Shown: piece after piece, positions 1-6,517 of the stretch
Numbering within the stretch: the first letter of the stretch is position 1
Layout: each line of letters opens with the position of its first letter
Source: Bacillus sp. AFS073361
GTDB lineage: Bacteria > Bacillota > Bacilli > Bacillales > Cytobacillaceae
NCBI RefSeq assembly: GCF_002567005.1
Contig: NZ_NUZU01000046.1
Span: forward strand, 1-60,523
Direction: 5' to 3'
Length of the DNA: 60,523 nucleotides
Program-made: the position numbers and the translations under genes
The notes under the pieces: model-generated
Database searches by the model: none
What the model was told of the DNA's origin: nothing
The model's input: only the letters and a program-made list of their open reading frames with translations

Positions 1-21
1 TGCCTTTTGTCTACAATCTGG

Positions 22-47
22 AACACCGTTTGAGAACAAACGGTGTT
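22..47. terminator. Perfect hairpin downstream of the repeat lipoprotein gene
   Basis: An 11-bp perfect inverted repeat (AACACCGTTTG, 4-base loop, CAAACGGTGTT) sits just after the stop of the minus-strand lipoprotein gene. The T-rich flank is on the plus-strand side, so its direction of action is unclear. The same hairpin recurs at 5350-5375 together with a copy of the gene's 3' end, so the pair moved as a unit. Confidence 0.6.
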
Positions 48-52
48 TTAAC

Positions 53-385
53 TTATTCATCAATATTATCTGGGTCTTTTACATCTTTAGGATCTTCAAC
101 TGGTTCTTCTGTATCAGTGTTTATTTTGTTATCATCAATATTATCTAGATCTGCTGCGTCTTTAGGATCTTCAATTGGTTCTTCTGTATCAATGTTTACA
201 TTATTTTCATCAATATTATCTGGATCTACTGCGTCTTTAGGATCTTCAATTGGTTCTTCTGTCCCTGGACTTACATCCACTTCAGGTGGTGGTGGATTTT
301 TATCCTCATCTCCATTATTACACCCCAATAACAGGAACATAGAAAGAAACACTGTTGGTACTAGTCTTAACCACTTAAGATTCAT
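53..385 (-). CDS. Repeat-rich acidic lipoprotein, unknown function
   Basis: This encodes a secreted lipoprotein of about 110 residues. The N-terminus is a basic start, a hydrophobic stretch and a lipobox ending LLLGC, so the mature protein should be anchored on the outer face of the membrane by a lipidated cysteine. The rest is low-complexity and very acidic. It consists of about three tandem units of roughly 23 residues built around EEPIEDPKD and DPDNIDE. I chose the ATG at 385 because AAAGGGCGG lies just upstream. An in-frame ATG 18 bases earlier (403) has no ribosome-binding site. No catalytic domain is visible and the function is unknown. A duplicated 3' fragment lies at 5349-5466. Confidence 0.65.
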   Translation of the reverse strand: MNLKWLRLVPTVFLSMFLLLGCNNGDEDKNPPPPEVDVSPGTEEPIEDPKDAVDPDNIDENNVNIDTEEPIEDPKDAADLDNIDDNKINTDTEEPVEDPKDVKDPDNIDE

Positions 386-490
386 TTTTACCGCCCTTTC
401 CATTTTGATTTTCTAAATTATTTTCTTCGTTTATTCTTTTATTATTCAGATAGTCTAAAAGGAAATTTGATGAAATACAGCAATAAAATT

Positions 491-694
491 CTAAATAAAA
501 CGGTCTGTCACGGTAGGTATACCTAATAATCTTACTCCCCCGTTCGGTTTCGGGACTTCGACTCGACGGACCGGATTCGGTTGATAGGTTCCATTCATTA
601 AAGAATCCGTAGTTAAGGCATCGTTTAGAAAACCTCTATCGTTCATTTGCGGCGTCAAATGCATTTTCTTCATCGGAAGTAGATTCCAGCACAT
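491..694 (-). pseudogene. Group II intron reverse transcriptase N-terminal fragment
   Basis: The C-terminal half of this short frame reads like the conserved start of an LtrA-type intron-encoded protein. It contains GTYQPNPVRRVEVPKPNGG followed by RLLGIPTVTDR, which is the RT0/RT1 region of group II reverse transcriptases. A normal protein continues for another 350 or more residues, including the YADD active site; here a stop follows TDRFI. The preceding residues do not match the family, so both ends are broken. It differs clearly from the intact intron protein at 23838-25166, so it derives from another intron. Confidence 0.7.
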
Positions 695-778
695 ATCCTC
701 CCTTTGGTTTCACCATAGGCATTAAATACTACCCACTTATACGGAGCAGGTGGGGAGTATTTGTCGCTTAACTAAATA

Positions 779-952
779 TTAATTTATCCTATTCCAGATT
801 CTGTCTAGATCCAAGGCAACATATACTTTATCACCATTAATTTCCTTATGAATGATAGGATTGGAAAAATACTGATTTATATTTCTATTAAATTGTTTAT
901 ACCTTGCTCGTGGTTTTGGTCCTAAAATAGTTTCAAGATAGTCCTTATGCAT
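779..952 (-). CDS. Small protein of unknown function (57 aa)
   Basis: An ATG at 952 follows a GAGGT-like ribosome-binding site and opens a 57-codon frame ending in TAA at 779-781. The product is basic and aromatic, with segments such as GPKPRARYKQF and VYVALDLDRIW. I do not recognise a family. The plausible start site and protein-like composition favour a real small gene, but it could be a remnant in this decayed stretch. Confidence 0.35.
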   Translation of the reverse strand: MHKDYLETILGPKPRARYKQFNRNINQYFSNPIIHKEINGDKVYVALDLDRIWNRIN

Positions 953-1200
953 ACTCCGTCTACCTCATTTTTATTATTTATTGAAAAATACAAACTGCTT
1001 CAATACTCCATTTCAAAATAAAAAAGCATACCAGTCCATGCTTCTCAAAAGGAAAATTCCCCTCGAATTGTAAAATAATTGTGCTTTAATCAGTTTTTAA
1101 AGGTTCAACTGTCCAATTTACACTACCTCCATCCCTTGATTTGCCAAGAGTATTATTTCCTAAAATTTAATAAATATATAATTCAAATTTTAAAACCTTT

Positions 1201-1231
1201 GTATGAATAAATATCTCAATCCTCATACATT
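1201..1231 (+). promoter_or_regulatory. Possible sigma-G-type promoter of the DUF1657 operon
   Basis: GTATGA and CATACATT are separated by 17 bases, resembling the forespore sigma-G pattern (GMATR and CATNNTA). It lies 44 bases before the DUF1657 start, where a forespore promoter would be expected for this kind of gene. The match is imperfect. Confidence 0.35.
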
Positions 1232-1274
1232 CTAAGAAAGGTTCCAAACAAAAAAACTATAGGAGGTGATATTC

Positions 1275-1481
1275 ATGACAGTTATTAATGACGTTAAGAC
1301 AGCTCTAGCGGGATTAAAAAGTGCACAGGCTAGCTTTGAAACTTTTGCTCTCAGTACAGATAATCAACAAGCAAAGCAACTTTACCAAGATGCCGCTAAC
1401 CAAACTCAATCCGTTGTAGACAGTATTGAGCCACGTGTTCAAGAAATTGAACAAGAAGAACCTCAATACAAACAACAATAA
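1275..1481 (+). CDS. DUF1657 spore-associated protein
   Basis: This 68-residue protein belongs to the DUF1657 family. It shows the typical core LAGLKSAQASFETFAL and the C-terminal signature EEPQYKQQ. DUF1657 proteins are found as first members of the mobile SpoVA operons linked to spore heat resistance in Bacillus, and here it heads such a gene string. The start is the ATG at 1275, directly behind AGGAGGTGAT; a GTG nine bases upstream lies inside that Shine-Dalgarno and is rejected. The helical, Q-rich sequence has no enzymatic motif. A close paralogue is at 9884-10090. Confidence 0.9.
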   Translation: MTVINDVKTALAGLKSAQASFETFALSTDNQQAKQLYQDAANQTQSVVDSIEPRVQEIEQEEPQYKQQ

Positions 1482-1494
1482 TAAATAAGGTTAA

Positions 1495-1525
1495 AAAAGG
1501 TTGGTTGAGTATTCGCCAGCCTTTT
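1495..1525 (+). terminator. Hairpin between DUF1657 and the YhcN-like gene
   Basis: AAAAGGTTGG pairs with CCAGCCTTTT (one G-U pair) around an 11-base loop. It could be a weak terminator or attenuator that makes the first gene more abundant than the following ones. Confidence 0.5.
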
Positions 1526-1554
1526 AATAATGGATAAAAATCAGAGGTGATTTC

Positions 1555-2028
1555 ATGAAAGATAACATAACAAAATTGAAAATTTTTCTCTTGATTTTTA
1601 CAGTTATTGGATTTGGATCGGGTTGTAATAGTACTCAAAATCAGTTGGTTGAGGATAATGATCATTTGAGTATTTCACAAGTACATACCAGCAAGCCAAT
1701 CAACCAATCTGTCGCTAATCATACAAAAGAAAAGATTGTCATGAAGGAAGGAATTTCTGATGTAAAGGCAGTCAATACGGATAAATACCTTTTAGTAGGG
1801 ATAAAGGTTGACAATTTTGATCGTTTTCAATTAAAGAAAATTAAAAAGGAAGTACAATCTGACATAGAAAAAATGTATCCAAATCATCAAGTCACCGTTT
1901 CGACTGACCAAAAAATGTATTGGGAACTTGATAAACTAGAACAAAGATTAAAAAAAGATAACACGACGATGAAAAAATTAAAAAAGGATATTAATAAAAT
2001 CAAAAGTCTAATGAAGGAACAAACGTAA
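1555..2028 (+). CDS. YhcN/YlaJ-like sporulation lipoprotein
   Basis: This is a 157-residue predicted lipoprotein with a hydrophobic leader and a lipobox at GSGC (about residue 23). The central part (EGISDVKAVNTDKYLLVGI) resembles the YhcN/YlaJ spore lipoproteins, which sit on the inner spore membrane side and usually accompany mobile SpoVA operons. The C-terminal third is highly charged and probably helical. GAGGTGATTTC precedes the ATG. Position between DUF1657 and spoVAC matches the gene order of spoVA-2mob operons. The family call rests on the lipobox, the conserved core and the context. Confidence 0.75.
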   Translation: MKDNITKLKIFLLIFTVIGFGSGCNSTQNQLVEDNDHLSISQVHTSKPINQSVANHTKEKIVMKEGISDVKAVNTDKYLLVGIKVDNFDRFQLKKIKKEVQSDIEKMYPNHQVTVSTDQKMYWELDKLEQRLKKDNTTMKKLKKDINKIKSLMKEQT

Positions 2029-2048
2029 AGAGGATAGGGGGTGTACCG

Positions 2049-2471
2049 ATGTCAAATAATCAAAAGAAACAGTTATCACCTGTTCAACAGGAATATCAAG
2101 ATATTCAAAAACAACGAGAAATAAAAAGGCCAGTAGTTAAAAATTGCTTCAAAGCATTTTTAATAGGGGGACTTATCTGTCTAATTGGTCAAGTTATTCA
2201 AAATTTATATATATATTATTTTGATTTTACAGACCAAACGGCTGGAAATCCAACAGTGGGAACGTTAATTTTTATTGCAATGCTTCTTACAGGTTTCGGA
2301 GTGTATGATCGAATTGCACAATTTGGAGGAGCTGGAACAGCAGTACCTGTTACAGGGTTTGGGAATGCCATTATATCAGCAGCCATTGAACATCGAACCG
2401 AAGGATATGTGTTAGGTGTTGGTGGCAATATGTTTAAATTAGCCGGTTCCGTGGAGTATAAAGGATTTTAA
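2049..2471 (+). pseudogene. spoVAC: SpoVAC, C-terminally truncated
   Basis: SpoVAC is a membrane component of the SpoVA channel that moves dipicolinic acid into the developing spore. This frame matches the family through most of its length: the N-terminal SPVQQEYQ, the first membrane helix, AGNPTVGTLIFIAMLLTGFG, and GNMFKLAGSV. Full-length proteins then have a final membrane helix of about 20 residues. Here AGSV is followed only by EYKGF and a stop, so the last helix is gone. The spoVAD and spoVAE genes that normally follow are also absent, and the next gene is the DUF421 gene. A single deletion from inside spoVAC to just before the DUF421 gene explains all of this. Function is probably lost. 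Confidence 0.75.
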
Positions 2472-2485
2472 GGGAGGGTCTACTA

Positions 2486-3345
2486 ATGCCTCTTTGGCTG
2501 AATGTTGTTTCTCGAGTTATTTTGTTTATGATTGTTCTGTTTTTTATCACAAAACTTCTAGGCAAAAAGCAACTATCCCAACTTTCCTTCTTCGAATATG
2601 TAACAGGTATTACAATAGGAGGAATTGCAGCAGTCGTGATCCTTGAAGTAAAACATAGTATCATTATAGGAGGATTAGCCATTCTAATTATGGCAGCTAT
2701 ACATATATAGGTGGTCTTATTGCTTTAAAAAGTAAAAAATTCCGTGATTTTATAGAAGGGAAACCAACTATCTTTATTAAAGATGGAAAAATTATGGAAG
2801 ATAACTTAAAAAAGGAAAGATACACAACAGATGAATTACTAGAATTACTCCGAAAAAAGGATGTTTACCAGGTTTCTGATGTAGAATTCGCGATATTAGA
2901 AGCAACCGGTGATTTATCCGTCATGTTGAAAAAGGAAAATCAACCTTTAACAGCAAAGGATGTAAACGTATCGGTTGCATCAATCAAGGAGCCTCAAAAC
3001 GTGATTATGGATGGCGAAATATTGGATGAACCACTTTCGACAATTGGACGAAATCGAGCTTGGTTACATATCGAATTGGAAAAGCTGGGGGTAACGATTG
3101 AAAATGTTTTTCTTGGACAGGTAAATTCTTATGGGGAGTTAACGGTTGATCTTTTTGATGATAAATTACAAGTGGCATCTCCTCAAGAAAGACCTTTAAT
3201 TTTTTCGACCCTGAAAAAATGTCAAGCGGATTTAGAAATGTTTGCCCTTGGAACAGAAGTAAAGGAGGCTAAGGAAATGTTTACTAAAAATAGTAAAAAA
3301 TTACAGGAAGCCATTGATAAAGTATTTCCAATTTTAAAAGGATAA
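2486..3345 (+). pseudogene. DUF421/YetF-like membrane protein with C-terminal DUF1657, frameshifted
   Basis: The N-terminal part (2486-2710) is the YetF/DUF421 membrane domain, with ITKLLGKKQLSQLSFFEY and GITIGGIAAVV. It runs into a stop at about 2708. One base out of phase the protein continues at about 2694 (GGLIALKSKKFRDF) and then runs unbroken from 2794 through the soluble DUF421 domain (LEDN-type linker, FAILEATGDLSVMLKKENQPL). It ends in a DUF1657 tail (LKKCQADLEMFALGTEVKEA). Together they give the normal length of about 285 residues, so one single-base indel near 2690-2705 separates the halves. This composite DUF421-DUF1657 protein is a standard last member of spoVA-2mob operons. Confidence 0.8.
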
Positions 3346-3374
3346 TACATTTAATTGAGGATAAAAAAATAAAG

Positions 3375-3401
3375 CCCTTAGTTCCAATTTTGGACTAAGG
3401 G
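3375..3401. terminator. Hairpin after the SpoVA-like operon
   Basis: CCCTTAGTTCCA pairs with TGGACTAAGGG around a short AT loop, with one bulged base. It lies 30 bases after the stop of the DUF421/DUF1657 gene and is a likely operon terminator, although the T-tract is broken. Confidence 0.6.
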
Positions 3402-3746
3402 AGAACTTTCTTTACGATTTTAGTTAAATCAATTTTTATTTATATTGTGTTTAATGGAGCCGTGAAAATTTTAGGGAAATCGGCAATTGCAAAGCCTATC
3501 CCTCCAGGTAAACAAATGCTTTCTAGGATTGATTGTTTCTTCTATACTCATTGATTGGTTAGCGCCTTTAAGAAATCAATTTTCGCTCCCTAGATATGGG
3601 GTGTGTTCATATTCTACTTAGATTTCCTTTCCTGGTCCTAATAGCTGTTCTTGGTAGTGCTAAGAAATTTTTGTGAAATTCCTGTTTGGGTATTTCTAAA
3701 TTACAAGCCATTTGGATAAGTTCAATTATCAAGTTCTTCTAATGTG
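3402..3746. other. Gene-free stretch, no recognisable content
   Basis: I see no convincing gene, RNA or repeat here. A short plus-strand frame around 3450-3520 (NGAVKILGKSAIAKP) looks protein-like but has no start or length and matches no family I recognise. It may be a gene remnant. Confidence 0.3.
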
Positions 3747-4076
3747 TCATTTTTCCTGACCTAGTATTTCAATGTTAGAGGATAACTCACCTATCTTCCT
3801 CACATCAGATTCATCATCTTCTTTACAAGGTTGTGATTCTCTATATAACAGTTTATACTGATTATATAGATTTTGAGCTTTCTGATAGTGATCAAAGTCT
3901 TCTTTTAAATCTGCCACTAATTTTCCTTTTAATTCGTTGTATGATTCTTCCCATTCCTCTAAACTTTTTAGATCAAATTGTTTTGAAAACCTCGGTTTCA
4001 TTCTTTCCCAATCGGAATAAGTATCATTGCACCAATCTAATAACTTTTCAAGATATTGTTTTTGTTCTTTTTCCAT
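3747..4076 (-). CDS. Hypothetical charged helical protein (109 aa)
   Basis: This is a 109-residue, strongly charged protein that looks entirely alpha-helical. It is rich in Trp, Tyr, Glu and Lys, for example YLEKLLDWCNDTYSDWERMK. There is no signal peptide, membrane segment or catalytic motif. GAGGG precedes the ATG at a suitable distance. I do not recognise the family. Its flanks are gene-poor and it appears to be a single-gene unit. Confidence 0.55.
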   Translation of the reverse strand: MEKEQKQYLEKLLDWCNDTYSDWERMKPRFSKQFDLKSLEEWEESYNELKGKLVADLKEDFDHYQKAQNLYNQYKLLYRESQPCKEDDESDVRKIGELSSNIEILGQEK

Positions 4077-4093
4077 TAATATCCCTCACTTAG

Positions 4094-4448
4094 TTAAATT
4101 TATATTTATTATTCTTTCAACATATAAAGAAAGCATTTTAGGCAGTATCTCCGATTAAGACGAGACCAATCGTTTAGAACCACAAAGCTGACTTTTCCAG
4201 GAATAATACTCAAAACAAATGGACATCTCTATGTTTTCCTTCAAAAAACAACTCCCCATGATAATTTGATCTTCATGAAGACCTTTAGCCTATACTACGT
4301 AAAACTTTTGTCCTAGGTGTAGGTGTTTTCGTTAAAATTTATTTATTTGGGCTAAATTACCAAAAGTAACATTTGCGTGGAAACAACATACATGTAGGTA
4401 GAGCCACTCTTTTTATAACAAACAGGCAAGATATTAATTCTGATAATA
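4094..4448. other. Gene-free stretch
   Basis: Nothing recognisable was found between the 109-residue gene and the hairpin at 4453. The base composition is AT-rich, with no long frame on either strand. Confidence 0.3.
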
Positions 4449-4452
4449 AAAA

Positions 4453-4477
4453 AAACCCTTGAATCCAACAAGGGTTT
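4453..4477 (-). terminator. Rho-independent terminator-like hairpin
   Basis: AAACCCTTG pairs with CAAGGGTTT and is followed on the minus strand by a run of eight Ts. No minus-strand gene lies directly upstream, since cwlJ points the other way. It is either an orphan left by deletion or an insulator in front of cwlJ. Confidence 0.6.
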
Positions 4478-4548
4478 CTCGTGATTTATTAGATAAACAA
4501 TAACATGAATGGAGGCTTTTTTTCATATTATATTTTTGGGGTGATAAA

Positions 4549-4992
4549 ATGCCAAGAGTAAATTATAGAAGTCATGAAGTAGACGAAATGGCAAGGATGA
4601 TGAGAGCAGAGGCCGAAGGTGAAGGAAAACAAGGGATGTTATATGTTGGAAATGTTATAGTGAATCGTGCAGTAGCAGACTGTTTAGACTTCAAACAAGT
4701 AAGATCGATTCATGATGTAATATTTCAAGTTCAAGGAGGAAATTTTTCTTTTGAAGCAGTTCAAAAAGGAAATGTTTTTTATCAAAGATCAAGAACATCT
4801 GAAAGAAGATTAGCAACCCAAAATTTGAATTATTGGAGAGATTTCCCGGCGAAATATGCACTATGGTATTTTAATCCAACGGCGCCTGCGTGTCCTCCTA
4901 CATGGTACGATCAACCTTTTGCTGGTCAATTTAAAGAACATTGTTTTTATGAACCAAAACCTGGAACATGTGATAGTGTTTATAGAGGTTAA
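4549..4992 (+). CDS. cwlJ: Spore cell wall hydrolase CwlJ
   Basis: CwlJ is a cortex-lytic enzyme of the spore coat that degrades spore peptidoglycan during calcium-dipicolinate-triggered germination. The 147-residue product matches the family over its whole length. It has ARMMRAEAEGEGKQGMLYVG with the conserved glutamate, VNR, FEAVQKGNVFYQRS, LWYFNP and WYDQPFAGQFKEHCFY. It belongs to the Hydrolase_2 (SleB C-terminal-like) fold and, as usual for CwlJ, has no signal peptide. GGGGTG precedes the ATG. The usual partner gerQ is not seen next to it; the following gene is an unrelated proline-rich protein. Confidence 0.93.
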   Translation: MPRVNYRSHEVDEMARMMRAEAEGEGKQGMLYVGNVIVNRAVADCLDFKQVRSIHDVIFQVQGGNFSFEAVQKGNVFYQRSRTSERRLATQNLNYWRDFPAKYALWYFNPTAPACPPTWYDQPFAGQFKEHCFYEPKPGTCDSVYRG

Positions 4993-5199
4993 GCTTGAAC
5001 TTTGTGTAAGATTTTTACATATTTAGGATATTTACACAAGATTAAATAAAACTTTTAGTAATATTATTGACAAGTGACACTATTTGGTAATACTAAATAC
5101 TGGTGGTAAGTAATACTGAATATCAGTAACAAAAATACCTGATTTACAGAGTACTAAAAAAATATAATTTTATATATAGAGAGCACAGTTGTCCTGTGT

Positions 5200-5346
5200 A
5201 ACTATCAACGCCAGTGTCTATAACAGCAATAATAATATGTTCATCCCCTTTTGTGATATCCCAGCCTGCTTCTGCTTGATTGGCCGATAAGTTCCATTGG
5301 TATTGTTCTCAAATTTCTTATTATCATCCTCGAATTTTGATACATA
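5200..5346 (-). pseudogene. Subtilase (peptidase S8) fragment with frameshift
   Basis: Read on the minus strand, about 5200-5305 translates to QWNLSANQAEAGWDITKGDE, then HIIIAVIDTGVD. This is the region of a subtilisin-like serine protease around the catalytic aspartate (DTGVD). The upstream part (YVSKFEDDNKKFENN) fits the same family but is in another frame, so there is a frameshift near 5310. Nothing after the aspartate block is left. The histidine and serine catalytic regions are missing, so this is a scrap. It directly abuts the duplicated lipoprotein tail. Confidence 0.7.
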
Positions 5347-5348
5347 AA

Positions 5349-5466
5349 GAACACCGTTTGAGAACAAACGGTGTTTAACCTATTCATCAATATTATCTGG
5401 ATCTGCTGCGTCTTTAGGATCTTCAATTGGTTCTTCTGTATCAATGTTTACATTATTTTCATCAAT
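5349..5466 (-). pseudogene. Duplicated 3' end of the repeat lipoprotein gene plus hairpin
   Basis: This stretch repeats the hairpin and the last codons found at 21-55, followed by one repeat unit almost identical to 120-240. No start, signal peptide or lipobox is present. It is a direct copy of the tail of the lipoprotein gene at 53-385, placed about 5.3 kb away. Confidence 0.75.
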
Positions 5467-5649
5467 TTTTATTCTACTGGTAATATTCATTACCCGAGCC
5501 AAAATCTTTTCCAATATAGTGGTGACATGCTGCTTACGGATCTAAATCTATCCCAATTTAGGAATTTATTCTTAAACAATGACAAAAGCACAAGAGACGG
5601 GATAGGTAAACGCATACTCTTTATAGCAAAAAGAAATGAGGATGTTTTT

Positions 5650-5952
5650 ATGAATACAGAAGTACAGGTTATGCCACAGCAAGCTGATAAAATAAATAAA
5701 GAGGAACGAATTATTAGGAGACCGTTTTTTGTAAGACCATTTTTTTGGCGACCTCCTTTTTTCTTTCGACCGCCATTATTTTGGAGACCGCCATTATTTT
5801 GGAGACCCTATTTTGGGAACCCCTTCCTAGCAGGATTACTCGGTGGAGTATTAGGCGGTTTATTGGTCAGTACATTAGTTGGACCTTATAGATATGTTTA
5901 CTGGTATCCATATCCTCCAAACCCCTATTACCCCCCATACTTTATTTATTAA
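5650..5952 (+). CDS. Small proline/aromatic-rich protein, possible spore surface protein
   Basis: The 100-residue product has a short charged N-terminus, then repeats of RPPLFWRP/RPFFWRPPFF type, a glycine-rich hydrophobic segment (LAGLLGGVLGGLLVSTLVG) and a Tyr/Pro-rich tail. This composition is like small coat or membrane-associated spore proteins, but I do not recognise a family. The ATG at 5650 follows a GAGGAT-type site. The frame is open further upstream into the antisense of the lipoprotein fragment, which is fortuitous. A good terminator follows at 6024. Confidence 0.65.
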   Translation: MNTEVQVMPQQADKINKEERIIRRPFFVRPFFWRPPFFFRPPLFWRPPLFWRPYFGNPFLAGLLGGVLGGLLVSTLVGPYRYVYWYPYPPNPYYPPYFIY

Positions 5953-6023
5953 TCATTTATGCAAAATTAAAGGCATTCTCTAAGTGAGACAGTTTCAATA
6001 GTCTTTGATCTTCAGCAAATGGG

Positions 6024-6047
6024 CGCTTTCCTATGGGAAGCGTTTTT
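6024..6047 (+). terminator. Rho-independent terminator
   Basis: CGCTTTCC, TAT loop, GGGAAGCG, then TTTTT. It ends the transcript of the proline-rich protein gene. Confidence 0.8.
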
Positions 6048-6168
6048 CTGTTTATTTAATGGGGGAATCTGTGATTAAAATCTTTAGTCTAACAAGCTGC
6101 ACAACAATCTGTTCAATCTGTTCAATCTGCTCAAGCAAACTTAAATATTCTTCCTTGATTGCACTGCC

Positions 6169-6429
6169 TTATTTTCCTGCTTGATTCATTGCCTTATGAA
6201 TCATTTCTATCACAAAGGGATCTCGATTTTCCAAATCTTGTAATGTTGCAGATCCATTCATTAAACTTTCGCAAATCTTATTTATATCTTCTTGAACTGA
6301 TACAGGAACTAGGTTCCAGGTCATCATTTTTTGAAGTTCATTAGCTACTTTTGTTTCTTGATTCAAGAAAAACACAGCCTTTCCGAAGTTATTGAATTTA
6401 GTGTTGATTTTTAAATGTTTTTTATTCAA
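6169..6429 (-). CDS. Hypothetical protein (86 aa) behind the kinase gene
   Basis: This short protein has a protein-like composition and probably helical C-terminal half (QEDINKICESLMNG, FVIEMIHKAMNQAG). It starts from a TTG without a clear ribosome-binding site, 88 bases after the histidine kinase gene and on the same strand. It might be co-transcribed with the kinase. No family was recognised. Confidence 0.4.
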   Translation of the reverse strand: MNKKHLKINTKFNNFGKAVFFLNQETKVANELQKMMTWNLVPVSVQEDINKICESLMNGSATLQDLENRDPFVIEMIHKAMNQAGK

Positions 6430-6517
6430 TAGGGTGGAAATTCTTCTGGCTAGGATGGTGAAGAAATTTACTTACTGTCAGGGGCTTTAACATAATATAA
6501 ATCGAATAGGCACCTTT

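Noticed and set aside
30..416. Plus-strand 128-codon serine/glycine-rich frame
   Set aside because: It is the antisense shadow of the repeat lipoprotein gene; the minus-strand frame has a signal peptide and lipobox.
5068..5098. TTGACA with TACTAA about 18 bases downstream as a vegetative promoter
   Set aside because: No plus-strand gene starts nearby that would use it; the next gene begins more than 500 bases away.
5371..5649. N-terminal extension of the proline-rich protein gene
   Set aside because: It runs antisense through the copied lipoprotein tail and has no ribosome-binding site; the ATG at 5650 has one.
6092..6165. Short Gln/Ser-rich plus-strand frame (QAAQQSVQSVQSAQANL)
   Set aside because: Only about 20 residues, no start; perhaps a remnant of a spore protein, but too short to call.
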